Counted from the first letter of the stretch, positions 1 to 8,673 are shown. The stretch: 64,000 bases of DNA from Algoriella xinjiangensis (GCF_900115015.1 NZ_FOUZ01000006.1:124001-188000), one strand, 5' to 3'. Numbers and translations: made by a program. Notes: generated by a model from the sequence alone, not told the origin.

Positions 1-422
1 TTTCTACTGTACGAACTATTGTTTATTCTGATTGGATTGTTTTTATAATTACGCTCCGAATTTCTGTTATCATTATTTCTATTTCCGTTGTTCCTATCAC
101 GGTTACTTGTTGGTCTACTACCAACTACCGCCGTGTTGTCTTTGGAAATACGATCATTATTTGTACTTGGTCGTGTTGTTCTATTTACATCACTTCTATT
201 TGTATCTCTCGAAACTCTATCTGTTCTATTCGCATCAACTCGTGTACTAACTCTATTTTCGTTTTTCGCAACTTCTGATCGTCCATTATTTGTTTGTACT
301 CTAGTTGTTTCGCGCGAATTTCCATCGCTTCCTCTCCTATTTCCTCTCTCTTGTGCATTTACTCCAACAGCCATCATTGCTGTAAACGCAACTCCTAAAA
401 GTGTAAATTTAATCTTTCTCAT
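1..422 (-). CDS. Asn/Arg-rich secreted protein, C-terminus beyond window edge
   Basis: The frame opens with ATG at 420-422 and stays open for 140 codons to the left edge, so only the N-terminal part is present. The first 24 residues form a clear signal peptide (MRKIKFTLLGVAFTAMMAVG then VNAQ). The mature part is low complexity and dominated by Asn, Arg, Ser, Thr and Asp, with short recurrent patterns such as NRTDR, NRSD, NRTTR and NRNNGNRNND. No catalytic motif is visible. It is exported, probably to the periplasm or surface; the composition would suit a flexible, basic, nucleic-acid- or polymer-binding tail, but that is inference. Overlapping plus-strand ORFs in this stretch are antisense shadows, because only the minus frame gives a signal peptide. 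Confidence 0.75.
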   Translation of the reverse strand, partial: MRKIKFTLLGVAFTAMMAVGVNAQERGNRRGSDGNSRETTRVQTNNGRSEVAKNENRVSTRVDANRTDRVSRDTNRSDVNRTTRPSTNNDRISKDNTAVVGSRPTSNRDRNNGNRNNDNRNSERNYKNNPIRINNSSYSR

Positions 423-553
423 TTCCTATTTTTTAAATAAATTAAGACATCTAGCATATTACTATTTCCGTGCCATAAATCCTTAAAATATCATTCTAAA
501 ACTACATTTTATTTAAAATTATTTTTAACTAATTAATTATCAATATTTTACAT

Positions 554-579
554 TGACAATTTTGTTTGACAATTTTGTT
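554..579. repeat. Perfect 13-bp tandem direct repeat
   Basis: The unit tgacaattttgtt occurs twice in direct tandem (554-566 and 567-579) between the divergent genes starting at 422 and 642. Each unit contains a TTG. The repeat could hold duplicated -33 boxes or a two-site operator, but no protein can be named. Confidence 0.6.
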
Positions 580-613
580 AATATTTTTATTCCGGACATC
601 AATTGATTTTCAT

Positions 614-621
614 TAATTTTG
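614..621 (+). promoter_or_regulatory. Candidate -7 box TAATTTTG for the nucleoid-associated protein gene
   Basis: TAATTTTG fits the Bacteroidota -7 consensus TAnnTTTG and lies 20 bp before the ATG at 642. There is no TTG at the ideal 19-23 bp spacing, so this is a weak call. It lies downstream of an alternative ATG at 603, which argues for the start at 642. Confidence 0.35.
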
Positions 622-641
622 CTTCATATAGTATACTAACG

Positions 642-1691
642 ATGATTGACGTAAAAAATGCATATATCGCCCATATAAGTTTGCAAAAAGTTGGACATAA
701 AGTTCGCGAAGAAGCAAATATATTTGCCGATAAAACACTTGAATATGATGAAAGTAAAGAAGAACAATTGATTCCTTTTTTGCTAAATCCGTTCAAAAAA
801 TCGCTCGAAATTAATCATTTTACTCATTATACCGAAAAATTAGAGTTTAATGTTTTGTACAATCAATGTGCGCAAATGTTTGAGGAAAAAGTAGATTTTA
901 TTGACTTTTCGCAAGAAGTTTTAAGTCATTTGTACGAAAAATCATTGCATCCTCAAATAAAAACAGGTGAAGTATTTGTCACATTATTTGAAAACATGAT
1001 GTTCGACGGAATTCCTTGTCGCGGAATTGGTATTTATAAGTTAGAAAATAAAAAGAAATTTTTACGTTTTGACGAATCAAAAGGCTTAGATTATAACATT
1101 TGGAAAGGCTATAAACTTGAAGGAATTGACAAAGCTTGTATGATTTTGGATGTTCACAAAGAAGAAGGTTTTCGAGTTTTTTCTATTGATGATAAAAACG
1201 TTGAATCTGAATATTGGAAAAAGAGTTTCTTAGAAATTGATTTGATAAAAGATAACAATTACCATACAAAAAAGTATATGGAATTGATTACCGATTTTTC
1301 CAATGATTTTCTATTAGACAAGACTGATAAAAAGCAACAAGCAGAATTTATTTCGAACTCAATTAATGTCTTAAATTCTAACGAATTTGTAACAAATGAA
1401 ATAATTGAAGATCAAGTCTTAAAACCATTTGAGTTAATTGATGAGTTTAAAGAGTATAAAAAAGATTATAGCGAAAATAATCGTGTAGAATTTGTAGAAT
1501 CTTTTGAAGTTTCTGTACCTACATTGATGAAAGAAAGTAAGAAAATTAAGAGCGAAATAAAACTTGATACAAAGATTAATATCAAACTAGATTTAACAAA
1601 TCCAGATGCTGCCGAAGAATATTTGGAACGTGGATTTGACGAAGATAAAAAGATGTTTTATTACAAAGTTTATTTCAATACAGAACAATAA
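642..1691 (+). CDS. Nucleoid-associated protein, NdpA/YejK (37-kDa NA37) family
   Basis: The product has 349 residues, close to E. coli YejK (about 335). It opens with the family's typical block IxxAYIAHISLQKVGHK, and the middle carries the MxFDGIPCRGIGIYK-like core found in NA37 proteins. Members are abundant cytoplasmic nucleoid-binding proteins of poorly defined function. I chose the ATG at 642 rather than the in-frame ATG at 603, because homologues begin at MIDVKNAYIAHI and a -7-like TAATTTTG lies between the two starts. The C-terminus is rich in Lys and Glu. It is a single gene, followed at once by a strong hairpin terminator, and is divergent from the secreted protein at the left edge. 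Confidence 0.85.
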   Translation: MIDVKNAYIAHISLQKVGHKVREEANIFADKTLEYDESKEEQLIPFLLNPFKKSLEINHFTHYTEKLEFNVLYNQCAQMFEEKVDFIDFSQEVLSHLYEKSLHPQIKTGEVFVTLFENMMFDGIPCRGIGIYKLENKKKFLRFDESKGLDYNIWKGYKLEGIDKACMILDVHKEEGFRVFSIDDKNVESEYWKKSFLEIDLIKDNNYHTKKYMELITDFSNDFLLDKTDKKQQAEFISNSINVLNSNEFVTNEIIEDQVLKPFELIDEFKEYKKDYSENNRVEFVESFEVSVPTLMKESKKIKSEIKLDTKINIKLDLTNPDAAEEYLERGFDEDKKMFYYKVYFNTEQ

Positions 1692-1718
1692 AAAAAGCCT
1701 CAATATTGAGGCTTTTTT
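1691..1718. terminator. Bidirectional intrinsic terminator
   Basis: The hairpin GCCTCAA-TA-TTGAGGC has an A-run before it and a T-run after it. It separates the convergent genes ending at 1691 and 1720. Confidence 0.85.
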
Positions 1719-1719
1719 G

Positions 1720-2232
1720 TTATTTATCTAATTTTATTTTTTGTTGACTTTGTTGCAATTGATAAAGTTCAATTATATCTTCTATCGGATAATTAAACCA
1801 ATCTACTTGCTTTTTAATTTTAGAATTTTTGTCTAAATATAAATACGTAGTAAACTTCATCGGCGGAAATTTCATTCCATTATATGTATATCCAGAAAAT
1901 TCTCCGTTTGCAATAATCATCGTATCGTTTGTAAATAATTCTTTTACATTCAACAATTTATTGCCATCATATTGCATCGTTTGATCATTCCAACGAATAA
2001 TTTCGTTTAATAAATATCGCGGTTCTAGCGTAGCTCCTCCAGAATATTGCGCTACATTTTCGTACACAACACTATCATTATAATACGATAACATTTTGCT
2101 ATAATCCTTTCTCGAAGCATAATTTTCAAAAAATCGTTTTCCTAATTCATCATTTTTAGATGTATTAGAATCTGATTGACAACTTATTAATAAAGTTAAA
2201 ATTAATACGCCTAAAACTTTCGCTATTTTCAT
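1720..2232 (-). CDS. Lipoprotein with an NTF2/SnoaL-like domain
   Basis: This is a 170-residue lipoprotein. The signal peptide ends in a LISC lipobox, so Cys18 is the expected acylation site. The rest resembles small NTF2-like alpha+beta cone folds: an N-terminal helix (GKRFFENYASRKDYSKMLSY), then the strand pattern around DSVVYEN, a middle NxxELFTNDTMIIANGEFSGY segment and a closing DWFNYP segment. This fold assignment is inference from pattern. The start codon overlaps the stop of the upstream gene by 4 nt (ATGA), so it is translationally coupled as the last gene of a three-gene operon with a sigma-54-type regulator. The molecular role is unknown. Confidence 0.75.
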   Translation of the reverse strand: MKIAKVLGVLILTLLISCQSDSNTSKNDELGKRFFENYASRKDYSKMLSYYNDSVVYENVAQYSGGATLEPRYLLNEIIRWNDQTMQYDGNKLLNVKELFTNDTMIIANGEFSGYTYNGMKFPPMKFTTYLYLDKNSKIKKQVDWFNYPIEDIIELYQLQQSQQKIKLDK

Positions 2233-2654
2233 TTTTCTGTTACTCTTATTAAATAATTTTCTCCGTTATCGTCTGCCAAACCATCTTCATTAAGAATCAT
2301 AATTTCTGAATTGTCTGACCAACGCATAAACTGAAAAGGAAGTTTATTTTTCTTTGTTTCGATTTCCATCAATGATCCATCATCCTTCTTCACCCATTCT
2401 CCTTGATAATTTTTGCCTTTATATTCTACAAAAAAATCATTGTCGGTTAGTTTTAAAACGACTTTATCGCCAAAATATTTTCCTTCGAAAGTTCCTTTAT
2501 AAATTAATGCTTCATTCGTGAAAACAGAATTTTTCTCTAATGACAAAACATCTTCATGCGATAATCCTTCCGAACTTTTATCCGCAACAACTTCTTTTTT
2601 ACAAGAAAATGCAAAAAAACATATAAAAATGGTTAAAAAGTAGAGCGATTTCAT
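2229..2654 (-). CDS. Small lipoprotein, possibly NlpE-like beta-barrel domain
   Basis: This is a 141-residue lipoprotein with signal peptide and FSC lipobox (Cys18), followed by KKE. The body (about residues 50-140) has alternating short strands, for example YKGTFEGKYFGDKVVLKL and YKGKNYQGEW. That pattern resembles the small beta-barrel of NlpE/MliC-like lipoproteins, but the CxxC pair of true NlpE is missing. It starts 8 bp after the stop of the response regulator at 2663 and overlaps the next lipoprotein by 4 nt. Co-transcription with a two-component output protein suggests an envelope-stress or metabolite-sensing setting; that is inference. Confidence 0.7.
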   Translation of the reverse strand: MKSLYFLTIFICFFAFSCKKEVVADKSSEGLSHEDVLSLEKNSVFTNEALIYKGTFEGKYFGDKVVLKLTDNDFFVEYKGKNYQGEWVKKDDGSLMEIETKKNKLPFQFMRWSDNSEIMILNEDGLADDNGENYLIRVTEK

Positions 2655-2662
2655 CGAAAATC

Positions 2663-3832
2663 TTATTTTTTTACAAATTGCTCAACATCTTTGCGTGTAA
2701 CGGGATTTTCACCTAAAATCAACAAACGTTCTACAACATTTCTTAACTCGCGGATATTTCCTGTCCAATCAATTTCTTTTAAAGATTCGTAAGCAGATTT
2801 ATCAAAATCTTTAGGATTTGTTGCTACAGAAACAAAATATTCTACCAATGCCGGAATATCTTCTTTTCTATCATTCAACCCAGGAACATTGATAATAATT
2901 ACAGCCAAACGATGGTATAAATCTTCGCGAAAACGACCTTCGCTAATCTCTTTACGCAAATCTTTATTTGTCGCAGCAATTACGCGAACATCTACATTTA
3001 TCTCTTTTTCTGAGCCAACTGGCGAAACTTTACCTTCTTGCAACGCACGCAAAACTTTGGCTTGCGCTGAAAGACTCATATCTACAATTTCATCTAAAAA
3101 AATTGTTCCACTATTTGCTAGCTCAAACTTACCTTGTTTATCCTTAACCGCTCCTGTAAAAGAACCTTTTACGTGACCAAATAATTCACTCTCAATTAAT
3201 TCTGCTGGAATTGCAGCACAGTTAACTTCGACTAATGGTTTTACGCTACGCTCACTTTTTTCGTGTAAATGATGCGCAACCAACTCTTTACCTGTTCCAT
3301 TTGGACCAAGAATTAAAACACGTGCATCCGTAGCAGCAACTTTATCTATGATTTGTTTTACCTCTAAAATAGCAGGCGAATCACCAATCATTTCATATTT
3401 TTTTGCTACTTTCTTTTTAAGCGCTTTGTTTTCTTTTTTCAATTCTTTGTTCGAAGAAAGTAAAGATTTTCGATCTAAAGCATTACGAACAGTCGTTAAT
3501 AATTTATTTAAATCTGGTGGTTTTGATATAAAATCATACGCGCCTTTTTTGATACAATCAACCGCTAAATCAACATCACCGTGACCTGTAATCATCACCA
3601 TTGTTAACTCAGGATTATAATCCATTGCTTCAGACAAAACTTCCATTCCGTCTTTAATTGGCATTTTTATATCACTAATAATTAAGTCGTATTCTTTTTC
3701 TTTTATTTTTTCAAGTCCAACCGCACCGTTTTCAGCTTCATCCACATTCCATTTTGGATTTTCATCCATTAAAATGCTTTTCAAAACGTTACGAATCGCC
3801 TGTTCATCTTCTATTAATAAGATATTTGACAT
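2663..3832 (-). CDS. NtrC-family sigma-54 response regulator lacking the C-terminal HTH
   Basis: The product has 389 residues. Residues 1-120 are a receiver domain, with acidic pocket E8/D9, phospho-acceptor Asp54 in IISDIKMP and a conserved Lys in SKPP. A Lys-rich linker at 125-146 is followed by a sigma-54 AAA+ domain, with Walker A GPNGTGKE (176-183), the sigma-54 contact loop GSFTGA (223-228; GAFTGA in the family) and Walker B GTIFLDE. The protein ends about 20 residues after the RELRNVVERL helix, where most NtrC proteins continue into a Fis-type helix-turn-helix. No such domain is visible, so it either activates from solution or is recruited by a partner. The partner sensor kinase is not adjacent. 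Confidence 0.9.
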   Translation of the reverse strand: MSNILLIEDEQAIRNVLKSILMDENPKWNVDEAENGAVGLEKIKEKEYDLIISDIKMPIKDGMEVLSEAMDYNPELTMVMITGHGDVDLAVDCIKKGAYDFISKPPDLNKLLTTVRNALDRKSLLSSNKELKKENKALKKKVAKKYEMIGDSPAILEVKQIIDKVAATDARVLILGPNGTGKELVAHHLHEKSERSVKPLVEVNCAAIPAELIESELFGHVKGSFTGAVKDKQGKFELANSGTIFLDEIVDMSLSAQAKVLRALQEGKVSPVGSEKEINVDVRVIAATNKDLRKEISEGRFREDLYHRLAVIIINVPGLNDRKEDIPALVEYFVSVATNPKDFDKSAYESLKEIDWTGNIRELRNVVERLLILGENPVTRKDVEQFVKK

Positions 3833-3868
3833 CTTTATGATCGTTTATTTTAATAAATTAAATAGACT

Positions 3869-3876
3869 CAAAGATA
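3869..3876 (-). promoter_or_regulatory. Candidate -7 box TATCTTTG for the response-regulator operon
   Basis: On the minus strand the sequence is TATCTTTG, an exact TAnnTTTG match 36 bp before the ATG at 3832. No TTG is found at 19-23 bp upstream. The box lies within an imperfect inverted repeat (CTCAAA ... TTTGAG, 3867-3897). Confidence 0.35.
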
Positions 3877-3916
3877 ATCGAAATTATTCTTTTGAGCCTA
3901 TTATAAAAGTAACATC

Positions 3917-5557
3917 TTAAGAAGTTTTTATTTTTTTAGCATTTTCTAAACCTAATTCTTTTATTGAAACGTCGCGCATTTCAATTTTTCTAATTTTACC
4001 TGAAACTGTCATCGGAAATTCGGTTACAAATTTCCAATATCTTGGACGTTTAAAATGAGCTATAGACAAGCAATACTCTTTTAATTCGTCTTCTGTAATA
4101 GATATTCCATCTTTTATTTTTACCCAAGCCATTACTTCTTCTCCATATTTTATACTTGGAACACCAATGACTTGAACATCAGAAATTGCTTCATTTTCAT
4201 ACAAAAAATCTTCAATTTCTTTGGGCGAAATATTTTCTCCACCTCTAATTATAATATCCTTTAAACGTCCCGTGATATTGATATAACCATCAACATCCAT
4301 CGTCGCAATATCACCCGTATGCAACCAATTATTTTCATCAATTACTTGCGCTGTAGCTTCTGGATTGTTCCAATATTTTTGCATGATAGAATATCCTCTT
4401 GTACAAAATTCGCCCGCAACACCGCGTGGTAAAATATCGCCCGTTATTGGATCTATAATTTTAATTTCTAAATGATTTTGAACTGTACCAACCGTCGAAA
4501 CTTGCTTTTCTAAAGGTGTTCCGATAATAGTTTGTGTAGAAACTGGCGAAGTTTCGGTCATTCCATAACAAATACTAACCTCTTTCATATTCATTTTGGC
4601 TTGCACTTTTTTCATGATTTCAATCGGACAAGGCGAACCTGCCATTACTCCCGTACGAAGCGATGATAAATCGAAACGATCAAAATTTGGCAATTCTAAT
4701 TCGGCTATAAACATAGTTGGAACACCATATAATGATGTACATTTTTCTACTTCTACTGCATTTAAAGCTTTTTCTGGATCAAAACTTTCGGACGGAATCA
4801 CCATGCATGCACCGTGTGTTGTGCAAGCTAAATTACCGATTACCATTCCGAAACAATGATAAAACGGAACTGGAATACAAACACGATCATTTTGAGAATA
4901 ATTTAAGCGAATTCCTATAAAAAAACCATTGTTAATTAAGTTATGATGTGTTAAAGTAACACCTTTCGGAAAACCTGTAGTTCCCGAAGTATATTGAATA
5001 TTAACGGCTTCATCAAACTGTACAGATTGCTCTAACAGACTAACTCTTGACGTTGAAATATCTTCTGCTTTCAACAAAAAATTATCCCAATCATCCTCAA
5101 AAATTATAATATGTTTTAAACTTGGCGTATTATCTTTTACCGCATAAAGCATTGTTTTATATTCGCTACTTTTAAAGTTAAACGAAGCAAAAACAGCTGA
5201 TATTTCTGCTTGATTCAAAACAAATTCTAACTCATTTTCGCGATAAGCAGGATTTAAATTCACTAGAATCATTCCGATTCTAGCCGTTGCATATTGCAAC
5301 AAAACCCATTCTGCCCTATTTGGCGCCCAAATACCAACGCGATCTCCCTTTTTTAGACCAATTGCTAATAAAGATTTGGCAATTTGTTCGGTCTGTGTAT
5401 AAAATTCGGTATAGGTTGCGCGATAATTTTGGTCAACACAAACTAATGCTTCATGCTGAGGGTATTTTGCGACAGTATTACGCAAATTTTCTCCAATAGT
5501 TTCACCTAATAAAGGTTGTTCTGAAGCGCCACTTGAATATGATAAATTTGAAATCAT
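3917..5557 (-). CDS. AMP-dependent acyl-CoA synthetase (fatty-acid CoA ligase type)
   Basis: This 546-residue ANL-superfamily adenylating enzyme should convert a fatty acid, ATP and CoA to acyl-CoA, AMP and PPi in the cytoplasm. Visible core motifs are the P-loop YTSGTTGFPKGV, the substrate loop with YGMTETSP, the hinge region GRLKDIIIRGGENISP with its preceding HTGD, and the C-terminal catalytic Lys in VSGKIRK. I chose the ATG at 5555-5557 over the longer ORF from 5605. A TAAGTTTG -7 box at 5593-5600 would place transcription after the longer start, and homologues begin near the PLLGETIGENL segment. The chain-length preference cannot be read from sequence. It stands alone, not in an obvious beta-oxidation operon. 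Confidence 0.88.
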   Translation of the reverse strand: MISNLSYSSGASEQPLLGETIGENLRNTVAKYPQHEALVCVDQNYRATYTEFYTQTEQIAKSLLAIGLKKGDRVGIWAPNRAEWVLLQYATARIGMILVNLNPAYRENELEFVLNQAEISAVFASFNFKSSEYKTMLYAVKDNTPSLKHIIIFEDDWDNFLLKAEDISTSRVSLLEQSVQFDEAVNIQYTSGTTGFPKGVTLTHHNLINNGFFIGIRLNYSQNDRVCIPVPFYHCFGMVIGNLACTTHGACMVIPSESFDPEKALNAVEVEKCTSLYGVPTMFIAELELPNFDRFDLSSLRTGVMAGSPCPIEIMKKVQAKMNMKEVSICYGMTETSPVSTQTIIGTPLEKQVSTVGTVQNHLEIKIIDPITGDILPRGVAGEFCTRGYSIMQKYWNNPEATAQVIDENNWLHTGDIATMDVDGYINITGRLKDIIIRGGENISPKEIEDFLYENEAISDVQVIGVPSIKYGEEVMAWVKIKDGISITEDELKEYCLSIAHFKRPRYWKFVTEFPMTVSGKIRKIEMRDVSIKELGLENAKKIKTS

Positions 5558-5592
5558 TTTATAAAATATAAAGTTAGATAGTCTTTCTATCT

Positions 5593-5600
5593 CAAACTTA
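5593..5600 (-). promoter_or_regulatory. -7 box TAAGTTTG for the acyl-CoA synthetase
   Basis: The minus-strand TAAGTTTG matches TAnnTTTG and sits 35 bp upstream of the ATG at 5557. Its position downstream of the alternative ATG at 5605 decides the start. Confidence 0.4.
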
Positions 5601-5772
5601 AACATGATTTTTTGTTTTAAAAACTTCTGAAAAGATTGATTTAATATTTATGAAAGAATCATAATTTTTTATCAAAATCAGAAATAATATCAAAAAAAAT
5701 AACCTAAAATTTTAACAAATACTTAATTTAGATCAACCGAAAAATTTTCTAAATTGTAAAAAAATAAGAACA

Positions 5773-6264
5773 ATGAGTACTATAAACCACGATAACTATA
5801 TTTCAATTTATGATGGAATTGAAGTTGAAGACGCTTTACAAACGCGAATTTCGGATATTAAAAAGACATTAACTATTGTTACAGAGTTAGATAAATGGGA
5901 TTATCGTTATGCAGACGAAAAATGGACTGTAAAAGAAGTTGTGCAACATTGCATTGATTGCGAAAGAATTTTCTCTTACAGAGCGCAACATATTGCACGA
6001 GAAGATCAACAATCACTTAACTTTTTTGATGAAAATGAATATGCAAAAAAATCAAATGCAAACGCAAGAAAACCTCAAGATTTGATAAAAGAATGGACAA
6101 ATTTGATGAAAGCAACTTATTATCAATTTTTAGCTTTTGATGATGATGTTTTAAGTAAAACGGGAAAAATTGGTGACAAAGAATTTTCGGTAGAAAAAAT
6201 TGGTTTTGTTACAGCTGGACATTCTATTCATCATCTCAATATTATTAATGAGAGATATTTATAA
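5773..6264 (+). CDS. DinB-like four-helix-bundle protein (DinB_2 family)
   Basis: This is a 163-residue soluble protein. It has the DinB pattern of three metal-ligand histidines placed on a four-helix bundle: one in the first conserved helix pair (VVQHCIDCERIFSYR) and the GHSIHHLNII motif near the C-terminus. The WTVKEVVQH segment is the typical opening of helix 2. Family members are metal-dependent, thiol-linked hydrolases or transferases such as the bacillithiol S-transferases, but most have no known substrate. It is a single gene ending in a strong hairpin. Confidence 0.82.
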   Translation: MSTINHDNYISIYDGIEVEDALQTRISDIKKTLTIVTELDKWDYRYADEKWTVKEVVQHCIDCERIFSYRAQHIAREDQQSLNFFDENEYAKKSNANARKPQDLIKEWTNLMKATYYQFLAFDDDVLSKTGKIGDKEFSVEKIGFVTAGHSIHHLNIINERYL

Positions 6265-6270
6265 ATAATT

Positions 6271-6300
6271 AAAAAGCACTTCGATTGAAGTGCTTTTTTG
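6271..6300. terminator. Bidirectional intrinsic terminator
   Basis: The hairpin AGCACTTC-gatt-GAAGTGCT is flanked by A and T runs and lies between convergent genes ending at 6264 and 6302. Confidence 0.85.
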
Positions 6301-6301
6301 T

Positions 6302-7003
6302 TTAACTTAAAATTATATTATTGGTAGAAAGTTCTTCTAATTTTAAATATTGTTCTAACTCTTGTTCTGATCTAGAAAGTGTTTTTATCATTAAAATTGT
6401 TAAACTAATAGAAACTAGCGAAACTACATCACTAACTAAAATTAATTTTTGATAATATAAAGCTTGATCAATTGAATCATAATTAATTTTAGTCGCAATT
6501 CTTGAAACAACATTCTCAATCCAGTATGCAATCCACCAAGCAATTAAAATATTATAATTATTTAAATTTGACACATGATTTTCATTAAATTTATGAAGTA
6601 AATAATCATATTTCAAGTCGATTTCTTTCGCTATTTTTAAAGGTTTTACAAAATTCATAAACGGAATTACAAATCCCCAAAATGCCATATTATCATTATT
6701 ATCTATAGAAAGACCAACCCTACTTAAGTTTGCATAAGCCCTTCTGAACCATAAAACAAAAAAAATCATTGTTCCTATAATAGATAAAACTTGTAAGACT
6801 CCGCTTATACTATAAACCATTTCTAATGTAGAAACATCTTCAATTTCTGCATTAGCATATTTATTTAATTCAAAATAATAATAAATTCCGATAAGAAAAG
6901 AGATTACAATAAATACAAAGGCAATATAAAAACTTAATATCACATTTTTTTTTCGTTCAGAATTCGATCGATAATTCTCAAAATTTAATTCATTTTCATT
7001 CAT
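6302..7003 (-). CDS. DUF4328-like membrane protein
   Basis: The product has 233 residues and about four transmembrane segments (near 22-43, 65-86, about 110 and 155-215). The block FFVLWFRRAYANLSRVG followed by NNDNMAFWGFVIPFMNFVKPLKIAKEI matches the general pattern of DUF4328 proteins: an aromatic/Arg motif, a V/IPxxNxxxP turn and a following acidic helix. Function is unknown. It lies downstream of the SulP transporter on the same strand with a 37-bp gap, so co-transcription is possible. Confidence 0.7.
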   Translation of the reverse strand: MNENELNFENYRSNSERKKNVILSFYIAFVFIVISFLIGIYYYFELNKYANAEIEDVSTLEMVYSISGVLQVLSIIGTMIFFVLWFRRAYANLSRVGLSIDNNDNMAFWGFVIPFMNFVKPLKIAKEIDLKYDYLLHKFNENHVSNLNNYNILIAWWIAYWIENVVSRIATKINYDSIDQALYYQKLILVSDVVSLVSISLTILMIKTLSRSEQELEQYLKLEELSTNNIILS

Positions 7004-7040
7004 AATTGTGTTAATTAAATTATGGTGTTAATTTATATTC

Positions 7041-8579
7041 TTAATTCTTTGGCATTACTTTATAAGTTGGATCTTCTTCTATATTTACCTCAATAATACT
7101 TTTTGCATTTGCTAATAATTTAATGGAATCTTCGCTTAAATGTCGCAATATAACATGCTTATTTTGTTGGGTATATTTAGATGTAATTAAATTTAAAGCA
7201 TCAATTGCACTCATATCAACTACTCTACTCTCTTTCAAATCAATAACAATATTTTTTGGATCATCATTTATATCAAATTTTTCTAAAAAAGCAGTAACAG
7301 AACCGAAGAATAATGGACCATAAATTTCGTAAACTTTTCGTCCTTTTTCATCTATAGATTTACGCGCTCTGATACGTTTTGCATTATCCCAAGCGAAAAC
7401 TAACGCACAAACAATAACCCCTACAAAAACAGCCAAAGCCAAATTATGTAAAAGAATTGTAATTGCTGCAACTAAAACACTCACAAAAATATCTGATTTT
7501 GGCATTTTAGTAATTAATTTAAAAAATCCCCATTTGAAGGTCGAGATCGCAACCATCATCATAACGCCAACCAAAGCTGCCATCGGAATTTTTTCTATTA
7601 CTGGCGCACCAATTAAAATGATAATTAAAATTGTAATTGCTCCAATTGCAGGACCAATTCTTGATCGAGAACCTGCATCTAAATTCACAAAAGTTTGCGC
7701 AATCATTGCACAACCTCCCATTCCTCCAAAAAATCCATTTGTAATATTTGCCGCACCTTGCGCCAAACATTCTTTATTAGACGAACCTTTAGAATTTGTA
7801 ACCTCATCTACCAAGGTCAACGTTAACAATGTTTCTATCAAACCAACAGAACCCATGATGATAGAATATGGCAAAATAATTTTTAAAGTTTCGAGATTAA
7901 ATGGTACATATGGAATATGGAATGACGGCAAAGCGCCTTTAATACTCGCAATATCGCCAACAGTTTTTGTATCAATATTAAAACCTAAAACGAGTACAAA
8001 AACTACCATAATTGCAACCAAAGAAGCTGGAATAAGTTTTGTTATTTTTGGAAAAACAAAAACCACTAAAACGGTTAATATAGTTAAACCAAGCATTGTG
8101 AATAATGGTGTTCCAGAAATCCAACTTGAAACTCCGTTTGTAGTTGATTTAAATTGTTCTAATTGAGACATAAAAATAACAACCGCTAATCCATTTAGAA
8201 AACCATACATCACTGGTTGAGGAATTAATCGAACAAAACGTCCTAGTTTGAAAACGCCAACTAAAATCTGAAAAACACCCGCTAAAGCAACTGCTGCAAA
8301 AATATATTGATCGCCGTATGTTGCATTTAAAGCGATTAAAGTAATGACTGTTGCGCCTGCTCCACCCGAAACCATTGCTGGTCGACCACCAAAAATTGCA
8401 GTTACAATTCCCATAATAAAAGCTCCGTATAAACCAACTAATGGTGATAAACCTGCTAAAATTGCGAAGGATAAAGATTCGGGAATCATTGTCATTGCGA
8501 CAGTTAATCCTGCTAAAATTTCGTTTTTGTAATTTATGTTTTGATTGGTTGAAAGATATTGTGATAATGCAATTTTCAT
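7041..8579 (-). CDS. SulP/SLC26-family anion transporter with STAS domain
   Basis: This is a 512-residue inner-membrane carrier. The N-terminal part (about 20-390) holds 10-14 hydrophobic segments, with SulP signatures such as AGLTVAMTMIPESLSFAILAGL-like TM1 (residues 24-45), GLYGAFIMGIVTAIFGGRP and MGSVGLIETLLT. A cytoplasmic STAS domain follows at about 405-505, with the phosphorylatable region around VVDMSAIDAL. SulP proteins move sulfate, bicarbonate or other anions; the substrate is not evident, though the Bacteroidota subgroup is often annotated as sulfate permease. No carbonic anhydrase or sulfur-assimilation gene lies beside it. Confidence 0.88.
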   Translation of the reverse strand: MKIALSQYLSTNQNINYKNEILAGLTVAMTMIPESLSFAILAGLSPLVGLYGAFIMGIVTAIFGGRPAMVSGGAGATVITLIALNATYGDQYIFAAVALAGVFQILVGVFKLGRFVRLIPQPVMYGFLNGLAVVIFMSQLEQFKSTTNGVSSWISGTPLFTMLGLTILTVLVVFVFPKITKLIPASLVAIMVVFVLVLGFNIDTKTVGDIASIKGALPSFHIPYVPFNLETLKIILPYSIIMGSVGLIETLLTLTLVDEVTNSKGSSNKECLAQGAANITNGFFGGMGGCAMIAQTFVNLDAGSRSRIGPAIGAITILIIILIGAPVIEKIPMAALVGVMMMVAISTFKWGFFKLITKMPKSDIFVSVLVAAITILLHNLALAVFVGVIVCALVFAWDNAKRIRARKSIDEKGRKVYEIYGPLFFGSVTAFLEKFDINDDPKNIVIDLKESRVVDMSAIDALNLITSKYTQQNKHVILRHLSEDSIKLLANAKSIIEVNIEEDPTYKVMPKN

Positions 8580-8615
8580 GAAAGTAGAAAATGTAGTTAT
8601 TGATTATTTTAAGTG

Positions 8616-8652
8616 AAAAAGCATTAAAAATGACTAAATCTTTAATGCTTTT
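8616..8652 (-). terminator. Intrinsic terminator of uvrA
   Basis: A perfect 12-bp stem AAAAGCATTAAA / TTTAATGCTTTT with a 12-nt loop lies directly downstream of the uvrA stop on the minus strand. Confidence 0.8.
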
Positions 8653-8673
8653 CTAACTATTTTTAAATATATT

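Noticed and set aside
554-579. CRISPR-like array
   Set aside because: There are only two adjacent 13-bp units, no spacers and no cas genes.
603-641. Longer start for the nucleoid-associated protein gene
   Set aside because: Family members start at MIDVKNAYIAHI, and a -7 box lies between the two ATGs.
7534-8166. 210-codon plus-strand ORF
   Set aside because: It is fully antisense to the SulP transporter, whose frame has clear family motifs. The opposite frame has no motif and is a codon-bias shadow.
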